A DNA stretch of 64,000 nt from Gammaproteobacteria bacterium (GTDB lineage: Bacteria > Pseudomonadota > Gammaproteobacteria > Burkholderiales > Rhodocyclaceae), in NCBI GenBank assembly GCA_029289265.1, contig JARFTX010000004.1, positions 45,413 to 109,412 of the forward strand, given 5' to 3'. Shown here one piece after another: positions 11,451 through 20,876 of the stretch. The first letter of the stretch is position 1; each line of letters begins with the position of its first letter. The position numbers and the translations under genes were made by a program. The notes beneath the pieces are model-generated. The model saw nothing but the letters and a program-made list of their open reading frames with translations, was not told the DNA's origin and made no database searches.

Positions 11451-11900
11451 TCACTTGTACTCGCGCAGTTCGAGCGGCGTGTCGTCGTGGTCGCCGTGGA
11501 GATGCTGGTCGTACACCTTGATGTAGACCTCGTTCGACTTCTTGATCAGACGCTCGGGCGAGACCAGATTGTGCCGCTGCGTCTCCTCGCAGAAATACAC
11601 GAGCGCCCTTAGGATGCGGCAATACATCGAATTGTCGAGGTGATAGCCGGCGTCGCGCAGCGCATCCTCGATCAGTTCCAGCGAATAGTCGAGGACCGAG
11701 TAGCGCACGACCAGCGCCCGAGCGCGGCTGCCCGGGCCGACATGAACGCCCTTCAACATGCGCAGCGCCTGCAAGGCCTGCTCGGTCTGGCCGGGCGGGA
11801 ACGCGGCAAAGCGGATCTCCCGCTCCTTGTGCAGACCCGCCCCGGTCACGGGGTGCTCGTGATTCCTGCCGGCCAGCTTGTATGCAGTCTCCCGACGCAT
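11451..11900 (-). CDS. Conserved hypothetical protein, about 149 aa
   Basis: I do not recognise a named family. The protein is soluble, with no signal peptide or membrane segment. A middle part (GVHVGPGSRARALVVRYSVLDYSLELIEDAL) resembles a small alpha/beta heavy-metal-associated-like or ACT-like fold, and a charged C-terminus rich in His/Asp (KVYDQHLHGDHDDTPLEL) follows. ATG 11900 is taken over the adjacent in-frame GTG 11903 because a purine-rich CGGGGGCG precedes it. It sits 24 bp downstream of ctpA and 82 bp upstream of the moeB-like gene, so it is probably co-transcribed. Function unknown. Confidence 0.7.
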   Translation of the reverse strand: MRRETAYKLAGRNHEHPVTGAGLHKEREIRFAAFPPGQTEQALQALRMLKGVHVGPGSRARALVVRYSVLDYSLELIEDALRDAGYHLDNSMYCRILRALVYFCEETQRHNLVSPERLIKKSNEVYIKVYDQHLHGDHDDTPLELREYK

Positions 11901-11924
11901 CACGCGCCCCCGAGGGATGTACGA

Positions 11925-13295
11925 TCAGTCTTTATTCTGGACGATCTGCAATCCCTTGAGAAGCTCGATGGCACGGCTGAGCTGATAGTCGTCCTCGCCG
12001 CCCAGTTCGAACGGCTGCGCCGGCTCGGCCGCAGCCTGGCCGTCGGCGCCGCCGCCTTCCCCGGTCGCCGAATCCGCACCGGCCTGCCTTTCCTCGCCGA
12101 GATGGCCGAGCAGGTCGGCCTCGCGCACGCGGCGCGCCGAGCCGTTCTCGCTTTCCTCGACGACGATGTCCGGCTCGATACCCTTGGCCTGGATCGAACG
12201 GCCGCCCGGCGTGTAGTAGCGCGCCGTCGTGAGCTTGATCGCGCTGTTGTTGTTGAGCGGCAGAATGGTCTGCACCGAGCCCTTGCCGAAAGTCTGGGTG
12301 CCCATCACAGTCGCCCGCTTGTGGTCCTGCAGCGCTCCGGCGACGATCTCGCTGGCCGAGGCAGAGCCGCCATTCACCAGCACCACCATCGGCAATTCGC
12401 GCGCCTGCGGCGGCAGGCGGCGAATGAAGTCCTCGCGGCGGCCGCGCAGGTAATCGTCGGGCGTGGCGCGGTATTCGCGCTTCGCGTCGGGCGTGCGGCC
12501 ATCGGTCGAGACGACCAACTCGTTGGTCGGCAGAAACGCCGCCGCGACGCCGACCGCACCATGCAACAGGCCGCCCGGGTCGTTGCGCAGATCGAGCACC
12601 AGGCCCTTCAACTCGCCCTCCTTGAAAAGGCGATCGAGGTGATCGACGACCGAGGCGGCCGTGTTCTCCTGGAACTGCGCGACGCGCACGTAGCCGAAGC
12701 CCGGCTCGACGACCTTGGAGCGCACACTCTGCACCTTGATGATCTCGCGCGTGATCGAGACGACGATGGGCTTGGACTCGCCTTTGCGCATGATGGTCAG
12801 CGTGATGCCGGTATTGGGCTTGCCGCGCATCCGCTTGACGGCGTCGGCGAGCGTCATGCCCTTGACCGGTGTGTCATCGAGTTTGACGATCAGGTCGCCC
12901 GCCTTGATGCCGGCACGGAAGGCCGGCGTATCCTCGATCGGCGAGACGACCTTGACGAAGCCGTCTTCCATGCCGACCTCGATCCCGAGTCCGCCGAACT
13001 CGCCCTGGGTGCCTTCCTGCAACTCCTTGAAGGCGTCCGCGTCGAGATAGGCCGAATGCGGATCGAGTCCGCTCAGCATGCCGCTGATCGCATGATTGAT
13101 CAGCTTGCGGTCTTCCACCGGCTCCACGTAGCCCTGCTTGATGGCGTTGAACACGTCGGCAAAGGTGCGGAGTTCTTCGACCGGCAGAGGAGCCATCGTC
13201 GACCGGTCGGCATTCGCCGAAAAGTTCAGGCTGATCAGCACGCCGGCGAATAGGCCGGTAAGAATCAGTCCAAGTTTTTGCAGCTTGCTAGCCAT
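11925..13295 (-). CDS. ctpA: Carboxyl-terminal processing protease, S41 family (CtpA/Prc)
   Basis: Periplasmic serine-lysine protease with one PDZ domain, 456 residues. An N-terminal signal anchor spans about residues 8-25, the PDZ domain about 90-175, and the S41 core follows. The dyad is Ser313 in GGSASASE and Lys338 in GTQTFGKGS, 25 residues apart as expected. ATG 13295 is preferred to the upstream in-frame GTG because AGGTGGAG stands at ribosome-site distance. It lies downstream of envC, the common betaproteobacterial arrangement tying cell-wall hydrolase activation to periplasmic proteolysis. The C-terminal tail after residue 400 is Ala/Gly/Asp-rich and low in complexity. Confidence 0.94.
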   Translation of the reverse strand: MASKLQKLGLILTGLFAGVLISLNFSANADRSTMAPLPVEELRTFADVFNAIKQGYVEPVEDRKLINHAISGMLSGLDPHSAYLDADAFKELQEGTQGEFGGLGIEVGMEDGFVKVVSPIEDTPAFRAGIKAGDLIVKLDDTPVKGMTLADAVKRMRGKPNTGITLTIMRKGESKPIVVSITREIIKVQSVRSKVVEPGFGYVRVAQFQENTAASVVDHLDRLFKEGELKGLVLDLRNDPGGLLHGAVGVAAAFLPTNELVVSTDGRTPDAKREYRATPDDYLRGRREDFIRRLPPQARELPMVVLVNGGSASASEIVAGALQDHKRATVMGTQTFGKGSVQTILPLNNNSAIKLTTARYYTPGGRSIQAKGIEPDIVVEESENGSARRVREADLLGHLGEERQAGADSATGEGGGADGQAAAEPAQPFELGGEDDYQLSRAIELLKGLQIVQNKD

Positions 13296-13338
13296 GACCA
13301 CTCCACCTTTACGGATTTACCGCCTCGCGCCGAACGCG

Positions 13339-14640
13339 CTAATTGAGCCGAACCCACTTCATCGGATCCAGGGGCTGACCGCGATGACGGATCTCGAAGT
13401 ATAAACCCGATTCCGCGACCCCACCGCTCGCCCCCACGGCGGCAATAGGATGCCCCCCGACGATGCGGTCTCCGACCACGCTGAACAATGCGTCGTTGTG
13501 GCCGTATATGGTCATGTAATCGTCACCGTGATCGATGATGATGAGATTGCCATAACCCCTGAGCCAGTCGGAGAACACCACCTCGCCGGCCGCTACGGCG
13601 AGCACCTCTTCGCCGTCCCGGGCACGGATGAATACGCCTCGCCACCGAGTGCCGCCTTCAGCCCTTGGAGCACCGAACCGTCCGACGAGTTCGCCGCGCA
13701 CCGGAAATTTCATTTTCCCCTGCAAATCCGAGAACTTCACGCCCGTCGGAGTGGGTCCTGCGATCTGACGGACCTGGCCGACCACCGGCTCGGAACGCCC
13801 ACCGGGACGGCCGCTCGTCCGCGGCGCGGGGGCCGGTGCGGCGCGGGGCTCGCTTGCCGCCCGGGCGGCGGCGCTGGCCGCGGCCTCGGCCGCCCGGCGC
13901 TGTGCTTCACGTTCGGCAAGGCGACGGTTGAGCGCGGCAATGAGCTGCGCCAGCGCCTCTTCGTCCTGGCGAAGCGCCGCGACCTGGCCACGCTGGCTCT
14001 TGAGACGCTCGTCGAGCTGCGCGACCAGGCGCGCACGGTCGGCAAGCACCTTCTCCAGTTGCGCGCGCTCGCGCCGCTGCTCGCCTTCGAGCTTGACCAG
14101 GTTGTCGCGCCGCTCGCCAATTTCCTGGACCAAGGCGGCGCGCTCCAGCAAGTCGGTGCGCAGCGCCTCGATGAGGGCGAGCCGCGCGCGTCCGAGATGT
14201 TCGAGGTAGTGCAGGTCGCGGGCGAGCTGATTCGGATCCCGCGCCGACAGGAACGGCGCCACCTCGCTGCCGCCGTGCATGTAGTGCCGCCTCAGCCACT
14301 GCGCGAGCTCGTCCTGGCGGGCGCCGATTCGAGCCTCCACGGCGCGCTGTTCGGCCTCGCCGGCGGCGAGCGCCTGCTCGACCGCGGTGCGGTCGGCACG
14401 CAACTGCCGAAGCCGTCGCTGCGCTGCCGATACCGCCCGCTCGGCTTCTGCACGCTTGCCGGCGGCATCCGAGCGCGACGACTCGGTGCCGACGATGTCC
14501 CGCTCCAGTTGCTGGATGCGCCGCTGCACGTCCTGCAGTTCGGAGCGCTTGTTCGACACGTCGCCGGGCTCGGCCGCCCACGGCGGCGTGGCGACGCACA
14601 GCAGCGCCGCCAAGACGAATGGCGCCAGGCGAGCCGGCAT
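13339..14640 (-). CDS. envC: Murein hydrolase activator EnvC (degenerate LytM/M23 domain)
   Basis: Secreted 433-residue protein: signal peptide to about residue 23 (PPWAA), a long coiled coil (about 30-250) rich in Glu/Arg/Gln, a Pro/Ala linker, and a C-terminal LytM domain from about 325. The first metal-binding His and the Asp of active M23 peptidases are absent (RWRGVFIRA where a His would stand), as in E. coli EnvC, which activates amidases rather than cutting itself. VVFSDWLRGYGNLIIIDHG and YFEIRHRGQPLDP are family-typical. The frame is open to 14862, but only ATG 14640 gives a signal peptide. Confidence 0.92.
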   Translation of the reverse strand: MPARLAPFVLAALLCVATPPWAAEPGDVSNKRSELQDVQRRIQQLERDIVGTESSRSDAAGKRAEAERAVSAAQRRLRQLRADRTAVEQALAAGEAEQRAVEARIGARQDELAQWLRRHYMHGGSEVAPFLSARDPNQLARDLHYLEHLGRARLALIEALRTDLLERAALVQEIGERRDNLVKLEGEQRRERAQLEKVLADRARLVAQLDERLKSQRGQVAALRQDEEALAQLIAALNRRLAEREAQRRAAEAAASAAARAASEPRAAPAPAPRTSGRPGGRSEPVVGQVRQIAGPTPTGVKFSDLQGKMKFPVRGELVGRFGAPRAEGGTRWRGVFIRARDGEEVLAVAAGEVVFSDWLRGYGNLIIIDHGDDYMTIYGHNDALFSVVGDRIVGGHPIAAVGASGGVAESGLYFEIRHRGQPLDPMKWVRLN

Positions 14641-14671
14641 CGACGTCACGACCGAAGTGACGGGCCGAGAC

Positions 14672-15421
14672 TCAGGCGCTCGCGCGCCCTTGGCCGGCGA
14701 CCGCCGCCTCGGCGGCACGGATGGTCTCCTCGTCGGCCAGGTAGTAGCTGCGGATCGGCCGCAGATTGGCGTCCAGCTCGTAGACGAGCGGCTGCGCGGT
14801 CGGGATGTTGAGACCGACGATAGCAGCGTCGGAAATGCCGTCGAGGTACTTGATGAGCGCACGCAGGCTGTTGCCGTGAGCCGCGATCAGGATGCGCTGA
14901 CCGGCGAGGATGCTCGGAACGATCATCGTCTCCCAATACGGCACGAAGCGGGCGACGGTGTCCTTGAGGCATTCGGTGCGCGGGAAATGCGCGTGCGGCA
15001 AGGTGGCATAGCGCGGGTCGCCGAGCGCGAGCCGCTCGTCGCCCTCCTCCAGCGGCGGGGGCGGCGTGTCGTAGGAGCGGCGCCACACCAGGACCTGGTC
15101 GTCACCGTACTTCGCGGCGGTCTCGGCCTTGTTCAGCCCCTGCAAGGCCCCGTAGTGACGCTCGTTGAGCCGCCACGAGTGCTCGACCGGCAGCCACAGC
15201 GCGTCGAGTTCCTCGAGCACGATGTTGAGGGTCTTGTTGGCGCGCTTCAGGACCGAGGTGAACGCACGGTCGAAGGCATAGCCCTCGCGCCTGAGCAACT
15301 GGCCGGCATGACGCGCTTCTTCGACGCCCTTGGCGGTGAGATCCACATCGGTCCAGCCGGTGAACCGGTTTTCCTTGTTCCACGTCGATTCGCCGTGGCG
15401 CAGCAGAACGATCTTGTACAT
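14672..15421 (-). CDS. gpmA: 2,3-bisphosphoglycerate-dependent phosphoglycerate mutase
   Basis: Glycolytic and gluconeogenic mutase interconverting 3- and 2-phosphoglycerate. At 249 residues it matches GpmA length exactly. [20 protein letters not shown] carries the phospho-His, and [18 protein letters not shown] plus [13 protein letters not shown] complete the active site. ATG 15421 begins the canonical [10 protein letters not shown]; the longer open frame to 15760 runs under the divergent arsR-like gene and is not coding. It is the first gene of the envC-ctpA cluster. Confidence 0.95.
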   Translation of the reverse strand: MYKIVLLRHGESTWNKENRFTGWTDVDLTAKGVEEARHAGQLLRREGYAFDRAFTSVLKRANKTLNIVLEELDALWLPVEHSWRLNERHYGALQGLNKAETAAKYGDDQVLVWRRSYDTPPPPLEEGDERLALGDPRYATLPHAHFPRTECLKDTVARFVPYWETMIVPSILAGQRILIAAHGNSLRALIKYLDGISDAAIVGLNIPTAQPLVYELDANLRPIRSYYLADEETIRAAEAAVAGQGRASA

Positions 15422-15574
15422 GTAACCCCAGATTCGAAAGAAATACCCGGCCGCGGGACCGGCACGGTGGAGGAGCGCTCGCGACCGATGCGAGGAAAAC
15501 GCGCAAGCCGACGCGTCGCGGAAGCCGCGATATTTTATACTACCCGCTTGGACCGCACTCACCGACCACCCACC

Positions 15575-15910
15575 GTGAACAATCAAGCCATCTTCGATCT
15601 CATCGACAAGGATGAGCACGTCGAGACCGCTGCACGCGCGCTCAAGGCGATTGCCCACCCCTTGCGCCTGAAGATCCTCTGCGTACTCGGTGCCGGCGAG
15701 GTCTGCGTGCAGGACATCGTCGAAGCGGTCGGCACGTCGCAAAGCAACATCTCCCAGCACCTCGCGATCCTGCGCGACAAGGGCGTCCTGCAGACACGCA
15801 AGGACGCCAACCGCGTCTATTATCGGGTCGGCGACCAGCGCACGCTGCAGTTGATCGTGCTGATGCGCGAGGTCTTCTGCGGCATCCCGGCCGATCTCGA
15901 CGGGCGCTGA
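15575..15910 (+). CDS. ArsR-family winged-helix transcriptional regulator
   Basis: 111-residue DNA-binding protein starting at GTG 15575, since no ATG precedes it in a usable position. The winged helix-turn-helix is seen in [23 protein letters not shown], the recognition helix [19 protein letters not shown] and the wing [15 protein letters not shown]. It is divergent from gpmA with 153 bp between starts and is followed 33 bp later by a rhodanese gene, suggesting a sulfur- or redox-related role. No metal-binding CVC motif of arsenic or cadmium sensors is present; single Cys residues occur (positions about 37, 43 and 104), so the signal is unknown. Confidence 0.85.
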   Translation: MNNQAIFDLIDKDEHVETAARALKAIAHPLRLKILCVLGAGEVCVQDIVEAVGTSQSNISQHLAILRDKGVLQTRKDANRVYYRVGDQRTLQLIVLMREVFCGIPADLDGR

Positions 15911-15943
15911 GATTAAACACCATCAACGACGGAGCAGGACTAC

Positions 15944-16372
15944 GTGGAATTTCTCCAGCAAAACTGGTATTGGGTCGCCCTGGCCGCGGCAAGCGGCGGC
16001 TGGCTGCTGTTCGATGCCGTGCGCTCGCGCGGCGACACCTCGCAACTGTCGGCCATCGAGGCGACGCTGCTGATCAACCGTGAGGACGCCGTCATCGTCG
16101 ACGTGCGCGACCTCGGGGAGTACCAGCAGGGCCACATCCCGAACGCGCGCCACCTGCCGCTCGCCGAGTTGCCCAAGCGCACCGCCGAGCTCGACAAGTT
16201 CAAGGAACGCCCCCTGATCCTGTGCTGCGCCACCGGCACCCGCTCGGCCTCGGCGCTGTCGACGCTGCGCAAGGCCGGCTTCGAGAAGCTATTCAACCTG
16301 CGCGGCGGCATCTTCGAATGGGAGAAGGCAGGCCAGCCGCTGAGCCGCAAGAAGAAGGAGAAAGCCAAGTGA
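15944..16372 (+). CDS. Membrane-anchored rhodanese-like sulfurtransferase
   Basis: 142 residues from GTG 15944. A single N-terminal membrane segment (about residues 8-25) is followed by a rhodanese domain. The active-site loop CATGTRS starts at Cys95, and VIVDVRDLGEYQQGHIPNA is the typical CH2A-type segment. A Lys-rich tail (RKKKEKAK) ends it. This architecture matches YibN-like proteins, and the downstream glutaredoxin and secB genes repeat the known yibN-grxC-secB-gpsA order. Its stop overlaps the GTG start of grxC (GTGA). Confidence 0.9.
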   Translation: MEFLQQNWYWVALAAASGGWLLFDAVRSRGDTSQLSAIEATLLINREDAVIVDVRDLGEYQQGHIPNARHLPLAELPKRTAELDKFKERPLILCCATGTRSASALSTLRKAGFEKLFNLRGGIFEWEKAGQPLSRKKKEKAK

Positions 16373-16638
16373 GACCCTCCGTCCGCATGTACTCAACCGG
16401 CTACTGCCCCTATTGTGTGCGCGCCGAGCAACTGCTCGCGCGCAAGGGCGTCACCGAGGTGGACAAGATCCGCATCGACCTCGACCCGACCCAGCGCGAC
16501 GCGATGATGAGCCTCACCGGTCGCCGCACGGTTCCGCAGATCTTCATCGGCGACTACCATGTCGGTGGCTACGACGATCTCTATGCGCTCGACCGCGAAG
16601 GCAAGCTCGATCCGCTGCTCGCGCCCCAGCCCCTCTGA
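16369..16638 (+). CDS. grxC: Glutaredoxin 3
   Basis: Glutathione-dependent thiol-disulfide oxidoreductase with a CPYC active site (Cys13 and Cys16 from the GTG start), the TVP cis-proline motif in RRTVPQIFIGDYHVGGYDDLYAL, and 89 residues. I chose GTG 16369 because GAAGGAG lies 9 nt upstream and it gives the usual four to six residues before MYS; the ATG at 16387 would make an 83-residue protein without a good ribosome site. It is translationally coupled to the rhodanese gene and sits just upstream of secB. Confidence 0.93.
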   Translation: MRPSVRMYSTGYCPYCVRAEQLLARKGVTEVDKIRIDLDPTQRDAMMSLTGRRTVPQIFIGDYHVGGYDDLYALDREGKLDPLLAPQPL

Positions 16639-16681
16639 AGAGCCGCATCCGCAATCCCTCAAACCGAACCAGGCCTGCCCA

Positions 16682-17152
16682 ATGACTGAAAACGCCCAAC
16701 CCGTCTTCTCGATCGAAAAACTCTACGTGAAGGACCTCTCGCTCGAGGTCCCCAACGCCCCGAAAGTGTTTCTCGAGCGCGAGACCCCGCAGATCAACGT
16801 GCAGTTGCGCACCGACGGCGCGGCCGTCGACGAAGGCATCTACGAAGTGACCCTCACGATCACCGTCTCGGCCAAGCTGCCGGACGAAAAGAGCCTGTTC
16901 CTGGTCGAGGTCGCGCAATCGGGCATCTTCCAGATCCGCAACATCCCCGGGGGCGATCTCGAGCCCGTCATGATGATCGGCTGCCCGAACATCCTCTTCC
17001 CTTATGCCCGCGAGGCGGTTTCCGATGCGGTCACCCGCGCCGGCTTCCAGCCCGTGATCCTCGCGCCGGTGAACTTCGAAGCCCTTTACCAGGCGCAGCG
17101 CCAGCAGCGCGACGCGGCAGCCCCGGCCGACGGCGAAGTCAAGATCCAGTGA
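16682..17152 (+). CDS. secB: Protein-export chaperone SecB
   Basis: Cytosolic tetrameric chaperone that keeps preproteins unfolded and hands them to SecA. 156 residues. Family sequences include FSIEKLYVKDLSLEVPNAP, QINVQLRT and CPNILFPYAREAVSDAVTRAGFQPVILAPVNF. The C-terminus is Gln/Ala-rich. ATG 16682 begins MTENAQPVFSIEK; the longer frame back to 16559 overlaps grxC and is rejected. SecB is essentially confined to proteobacteria, supporting the organism assignment. Confidence 0.96.
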   Translation: MTENAQPVFSIEKLYVKDLSLEVPNAPKVFLERETPQINVQLRTDGAAVDEGIYEVTLTITVSAKLPDEKSLFLVEVAQSGIFQIRNIPGGDLEPVMMIGCPNILFPYAREAVSDAVTRAGFQPVILAPVNFEALYQAQRQQRDAAAPADGEVKIQ

Positions 17153-17159
17153 TACGGCC

Positions 17160-17606
17160 ATGAGTCCCTTCCTGCGCACACTCTGCCTGGCCGCCGCGCT
17201 CACGGCAACGGCAGCGCCCGCCGCGGCCATCGAGTATCGGTCGGTGTCCGAACCGGCGATCCTGTTCGACACCCCGTCCGATCAGGGCAAGCGGCTCTTC
17301 ATCGTCGCCCCCGGCACCCCGGTCGAGGTCGTCGTCGTCCTGGATCGCTGGGTCAAGGTGCGGGATTCAGGCGGCGCGATCACCTGGATCCAGAGCACGG
17401 CACTGGCGCCCAAGCGCACCGTGATGGTGACCGCCGAGCGCGCGGTGGTGCGCGCCGCACCGGAAGCCGAGGCCGCCCCGCTGTTCGAGACCGTGCGCGA
17501 CGCCGTGCTCGAACTCGCCGGGCAGCCCGCGCGCGGCTGGGTGCAGGTGCGCCATCAGGACGGGACGACCGGTTTTCTGCGCGTCAGCGAAGTCTGGGGG
17601 CTGTAG
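17160..17606 (+). CDS. Secreted SH3-like domain protein
   Basis: 148 residues with a signal peptide (cleavage near Ala23, APAAA) and two SH3b-like repeats (about 28-85 and 90-148), as in proteins named SH3 domain-containing protein (DUF1058 type). Such domains usually bind peptidoglycan or act as non-enzymatic adaptors; the ligand is unknown. It starts 8 bp after secB and is 4 bp from gpsA, so it is in the same operon, a placement seen in many betaproteobacteria. Confidence 0.8.
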   Translation: MSPFLRTLCLAAALTATAAPAAAIEYRSVSEPAILFDTPSDQGKRLFIVAPGTPVEVVVVLDRWVKVRDSGGAITWIQSTALAPKRTVMVTAERAVVRAAPEAEAAPLFETVRDAVLELAGQPARGWVQVRHQDGTTGFLRVSEVWGL

Positions 17607-17609
17607 ACG

Positions 17610-18596
17610 GTGCACATCGCCGTCTTCGGCGCCGGCGCCTGGGGCACGGCACTTGCCGTCGCCCTCAGCCGCGCTCACACGGTGAGCTTGTGGGGGCGTA
17701 GCGCTCCGCACGTCGCGGCCCTTGCGGCTGCGCGCTCGAACCAGCGCTATCTGCCGGGCGTGCCGTTTCCCGATCGCCTCGCGACCACCGGCGCATTCGA
17801 GCTTGCGGCCCGCGGTGCCGACCTGTTGCTGGTGGCGACACCGCTTTCCGGGCTGCGCGACACCGTCCGCCGACTTCACCAGATCGCTCCCGGGACGCCC
17901 TTGCTCTGGGCCTGCAAGGGGCTCGAAGCCGGCACCGGCAAGCTTCCCCACGAGATCGTCACCGAGGAACTCGGCGCCGGGGCTGCCTTCGGCGTCCTGA
18001 CCGGTCCGAGCTTCGCTGCCGAAGTGGGCGCCGGCCTGCCTACCGCGCTCACCCTCGCTGCGGCCGACATCGGATTCGCCGAGCAGTGGGGCCGGCACCT
18101 GCACCAACCCCGGCTGCGCATCTATGCGAATGCCGACCTGGTGGGCGCCGAGATCGGCGGCGCGGTCAAGAACGTCATCGCCATCGCCGCGGGCGTCTCC
18201 GACGGCATGGGTTTCGGCCTCAATGCGCGCGCCGCGCTGATCACGCGCGGACTGGCGGAAATCTCCCGCCTCGGACGCGCACTGGGCGGACGGCCCGAGA
18301 CGCTGATGGGCCTCGCCGGCATGGGCGATCTGATTCTGACTTGCACCGGCGACTTGTCGCGCAACCGCCGCGTCGGACTGGCGCTTGCCCGCGGCAACAC
18401 CCTCAAAGACATTCTGCGCGATCTCGGCCAGGTCGCCGAAGGCGTGTCGACGGCGCGCGAAGTATTGCGGCTCGCCGGCCGTCACGGCGTCGAGATGCCG
18501 ATCACCGAGATCGTGGATGCACTCCTGCATCGCCAGGACCTCGGCCCACGCGAGGCGGTCGAGCAACTGCTCGCGCGCGACCCCCGGAACGAGTAA
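17610..18596 (+). CDS. gpsA: NAD(P)-dependent glycerol-3-phosphate dehydrogenase
   Basis: Makes sn-glycerol 3-phosphate from dihydroxyacetone phosphate for phospholipid synthesis. 328 residues from GTG 17610. The Rossmann motif VFGAGAWGTALAVAL is at residues 4-18; the catalytic Lys region NADLVGAEIGGAVKNVIAIAAG and GLAGMGDLILTCTGDLSRNRRVG are canonical. The secB-gpsA neighbourhood is conserved in proteobacteria. The gene ends 6 bp from the convergent trmL stop. Confidence 0.96.
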   Translation: MHIAVFGAGAWGTALAVALSRAHTVSLWGRSAPHVAALAAARSNQRYLPGVPFPDRLATTGAFELAARGADLLLVATPLSGLRDTVRRLHQIAPGTPLLWACKGLEAGTGKLPHEIVTEELGAGAAFGVLTGPSFAAEVGAGLPTALTLAAADIGFAEQWGRHLHQPRLRIYANADLVGAEIGGAVKNVIAIAAGVSDGMGFGLNARAALITRGLAEISRLGRALGGRPETLMGLAGMGDLILTCTGDLSRNRRVGLALARGNTLKDILRDLGQVAEGVSTAREVLRLAGRHGVEMPITEIVDALLHRQDLGPREAVEQLLARDPRNE

Positions 18597-18602
18597 CGCC
18601 CG

Positions 18603-19067
18603 TCACGCTCCACCGACAAAGTCGCATTGCCGCCAGGCCTCGAACACCACCACCGCGACGGTGTTCGAGAGGTTCAAGCTGCGATTGGACGGTCGCATTG
18701 GCAGGCGAAGCACCTGCTCGCCCGGAAGTCCTTGCAGGAATTCGTCCGGCAGTCCGCGCGTCTCCGGCCCGAACACGAAGGCATCGCCGGGCCGATAGTC
18801 CACCTGGTCGAAGCGGCGGCGACCGCGGGTGCTGAGGGCGAATACGCGCGCGTCGCCCAAAACCGCGGCACAGCCAGCCCAGTCGTCATGGATCGAAAGG
18901 CTCGCGAGATCGTGGTAGTCGAGTCCGGCACGCGCGAGCTGACGGTCGGACAGATCGAAGCCGAGCGGCCGCACCAGGTGCAGACGTATGCCCGTGTTGG
19001 CGGCAAGCCGGATCGAATTGCCGGTATTGGGTGCGATCTCGGGCTGAAACAGGACGACGTGAAACAT
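18603..19067 (-). CDS. trmL: tRNA (cytidine(34)-2'-O)-methyltransferase TrmL
   Basis: SPOUT-class methyltransferase that modifies the wobble base of leucine tRNAs. 154 residues, the usual minimal length. Motifs: EIAPNTGNSIRLAANTG near the N-terminus, VFGPETRGLP, and the knot RPSNRSLNLSNTVAVVVFEAWRQ. ATG 19067 starts MFHVVLFQPEIAPN as in homologues; the open frame upstream overlaps comF. Convergent with gpsA. Confidence 0.95.
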   Translation of the reverse strand: MFHVVLFQPEIAPNTGNSIRLAANTGIRLHLVRPLGFDLSDRQLARAGLDYHDLASLSIHDDWAGCAAVLGDARVFALSTRGRRRFDQVDYRPGDAFVFGPETRGLPDEFLQGLPGEQVLRLPMRPSNRSLNLSNTVAVVVFEAWRQCDFVGGA

Positions 19068-19104
19068 GGCGGGGAATTCCTGAGGTTTGGCGGGCGGCAG
19101 ACCT

Positions 19105-19818
19105 TCAGCCCGGCGGCGGCGTACGCGCAACCACGAGGTTCTCGACACGGCACGCACCGTACCGCTTGAGCGTACCGGCCAACTCGTCGAGCGTCGCGCC
19201 AGTGGTCATCACGTCGTCGATCACCAGCACCGTGGCACCGTCGAAGCGCCCTCGGCAACGAAAGACGCCGCGCATGTTGGTCTTGCGCTGCGTCCAGGGC
19301 AGCGAGGCCTGCGGCGGCGCCGCGACCTCCCGAACAACACGCGCGAGTTCCAGTGGCAGACCCCAGGCGCGCGCGAGCGGACGGGCGATCTCGACCGCTT
19401 GATTGAAGCCGCGCTCGCTCAGCCGTTGAACATGCAAGGGCATGGGCAGCAGCACGTCGATTCCGGCCGGCGGCCCGCTGCGGGCAAGGCGTTCGGCAAA
19501 ATCGTGGGCAACGGCCAGGCGATAGCGGTACTTCAGCGCCTTGACCATGCGGTCGAGCGGAAACCCATAGGAAAACAAGGCGCGGGTCGCATCGAAGGCC
19601 GGCGGGCTGCGCAAGCACTCTCCGCAGCACGCTCCGTCCGCGGTCGGTACGGCGCACACCGGGCAGGCCGGGCCCAATGGTGGCAAATCGCGCTCGCACA
19701 CCTCGCACACCAGTGCGCAAGCCGACTCACGTCCGCAGACGAAGCACTCGTGCGGGACCAGCAGGTCGACGGTGCTGCGAAAAGTGCGATGCAGGGCATC
19801 GAGCGCGTTTGACAACAT
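19105..19818 (-). CDS. comF: ComF family protein (phosphoribosyltransferase-like)
   Basis: 237 residues. An N-terminal zinc-finger region has Cys pairs CFVC, CEVC, CPVC and CCGEC, and a C-terminal phosphoribosyltransferase-fold domain carries [26 protein letters not shown]. Family members (ComFC/GntX) take part in DNA uptake or use of DNA as nutrient. I take ATG 19818, preceded by CGGACGA; a TTG at 19851 would add eleven residues. It is divergent from bioB with 54 bp between starts, a common position for this family. Confidence 0.87.
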   Translation of the reverse strand: MLSNALDALHRTFRSTVDLLVPHECFVCGRESACALVCEVCERDLPPLGPACPVCAVPTADGACCGECLRSPPAFDATRALFSYGFPLDRMVKALKYRYRLAVAHDFAERLARSGPPAGIDVLLPMPLHVQRLSERGFNQAVEIARPLARAWGLPLELARVVREVAAPPQASLPWTQRKTNMRGVFRCRGRFDGATVLVIDDVMTTGATLDELAGTLKRYGACRVENLVVARTPPPG

Positions 19819-19872
19819 TTCGTCCGATGGTGGAACATTCAATGTTGGCAATTAGACAGCGGAATCCGACGC

Positions 19873-20865
19873 ATGACAATGAACTTGACTCGGCAGTCCC
19901 CCGAAAGCGCGCCGACGCTGTACCCCCTGGCCAGCCCGAAGTGGTCGGTGGAGGAGATTCTCGCGCTCTTCGAGCGCCCGCTGCTCGACCTCGTCTTCGA
20001 AGCCCAGCGCGTCCATCGCGAGCATTTTTCGCCCAACGAGGTTCAGCGCTCGACCCTGCTCTCGATCAAGACCGGTGGCTGCTCGGAGGATTGCGGCTAT
20101 TGCTCGCAATCCAAGCGCTACGACACCGGCGTCGAGGCCGAGCGCCTGATGGCGCTGGAGAAGGTCCTCGAACAGGCGCGCGCCGCCAAAGCAAAGGGGG
20201 CGTCCCGCTTCTGCATGGGGGCGGCCTGGCGCAGTCCGAAGGACAAGGACCTCGAGCCTGTGCTCGACATGATCCGCGAGGTGAAGAAGCTCGGCCTCGA
20301 GACCTGCGTGACGCTCGGAATGCTCAAGGAGGGGCAGGCGCAAGCGCTGAAGGAAGCGGGTCTCGACTACTACAACCACAACATCGACACCGCGCCCGAG
20401 CACTACAGCAAGGTCATCACGACGCACACCCTGAAGGACCGCCTCGACACCCTGCAACAGGTGCGGGAGGCCGACATCAACGTCTGCTGCGGCGGTATCG
20501 TCGGCCTCGGCGAGGGGCGCCGCGGACGGGCCGGGCTGATTGCGGAACTCGCCAACATGTCGCCACCACCGGAGTCGGTGCCGATCAACAGCCTGGTGCA
20601 GATCGCCGGCACCCCGCTGGCCGGGGCCGAAGAGGTCGAGCCCTTCGAGTTCGTGCGCACCATCGCCGCGGCACGGATCACCATGCCGGCAAGCGTCGTG
20701 CGCCTGTCGGCCGGACGCGAGCAGATGAGCGACGAATTGCAGGCCCTGTGCTTCATGGCCGGCGCCAACTCGATCTTCTACGGCGAGCGCCTGCTCACCA
20801 CCGACAACCCGGGTGCCGACCGCGACGAGCGGCTGTTCGCGCAGCTCGGACTGCGCGCGATCTGA
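19873..20865 (+). CDS. bioB: Biotin synthase
   Basis: Radical-SAM enzyme inserting sulfur into dethiobiotin. 330 residues. The SAM cluster triad is Cys70, Cys74 and Cys77 in [13 protein letters not shown]; the second cluster arginine lies in [11 protein letters not shown], and [11 protein letters not shown] and [12 protein letters not shown] are typical. ATG 19873. bioC follows 11 bp later. I see no clear BirA operator in the short comF-bioB gap. Confidence 0.97.
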   Translation: MTMNLTRQSPESAPTLYPLASPKWSVEEILALFERPLLDLVFEAQRVHREHFSPNEVQRSTLLSIKTGGCSEDCGYCSQSKRYDTGVEAERLMALEKVLEQARAAKAKGASRFCMGAAWRSPKDKDLEPVLDMIREVKKLGLETCVTLGMLKEGQAQALKEAGLDYYNHNIDTAPEHYSKVITTHTLKDRLDTLQQVREADINVCCGGIVGLGEGRRGRAGLIAELANMSPPPESVPINSLVQIAGTPLAGAEEVEPFEFVRTIAAARITMPASVVRLSAGREQMSDELQALCFMAGANSIFYGERLLTTDNPGADRDERLFAQLGLRAI

Positions 20866-20876
20866 CACGACCGCCC

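Noticed and set aside
19819..19872. BirA operator between comF and bioB
   Set aside because: No convincing dyad of the known type is seen in the 54-bp gap.
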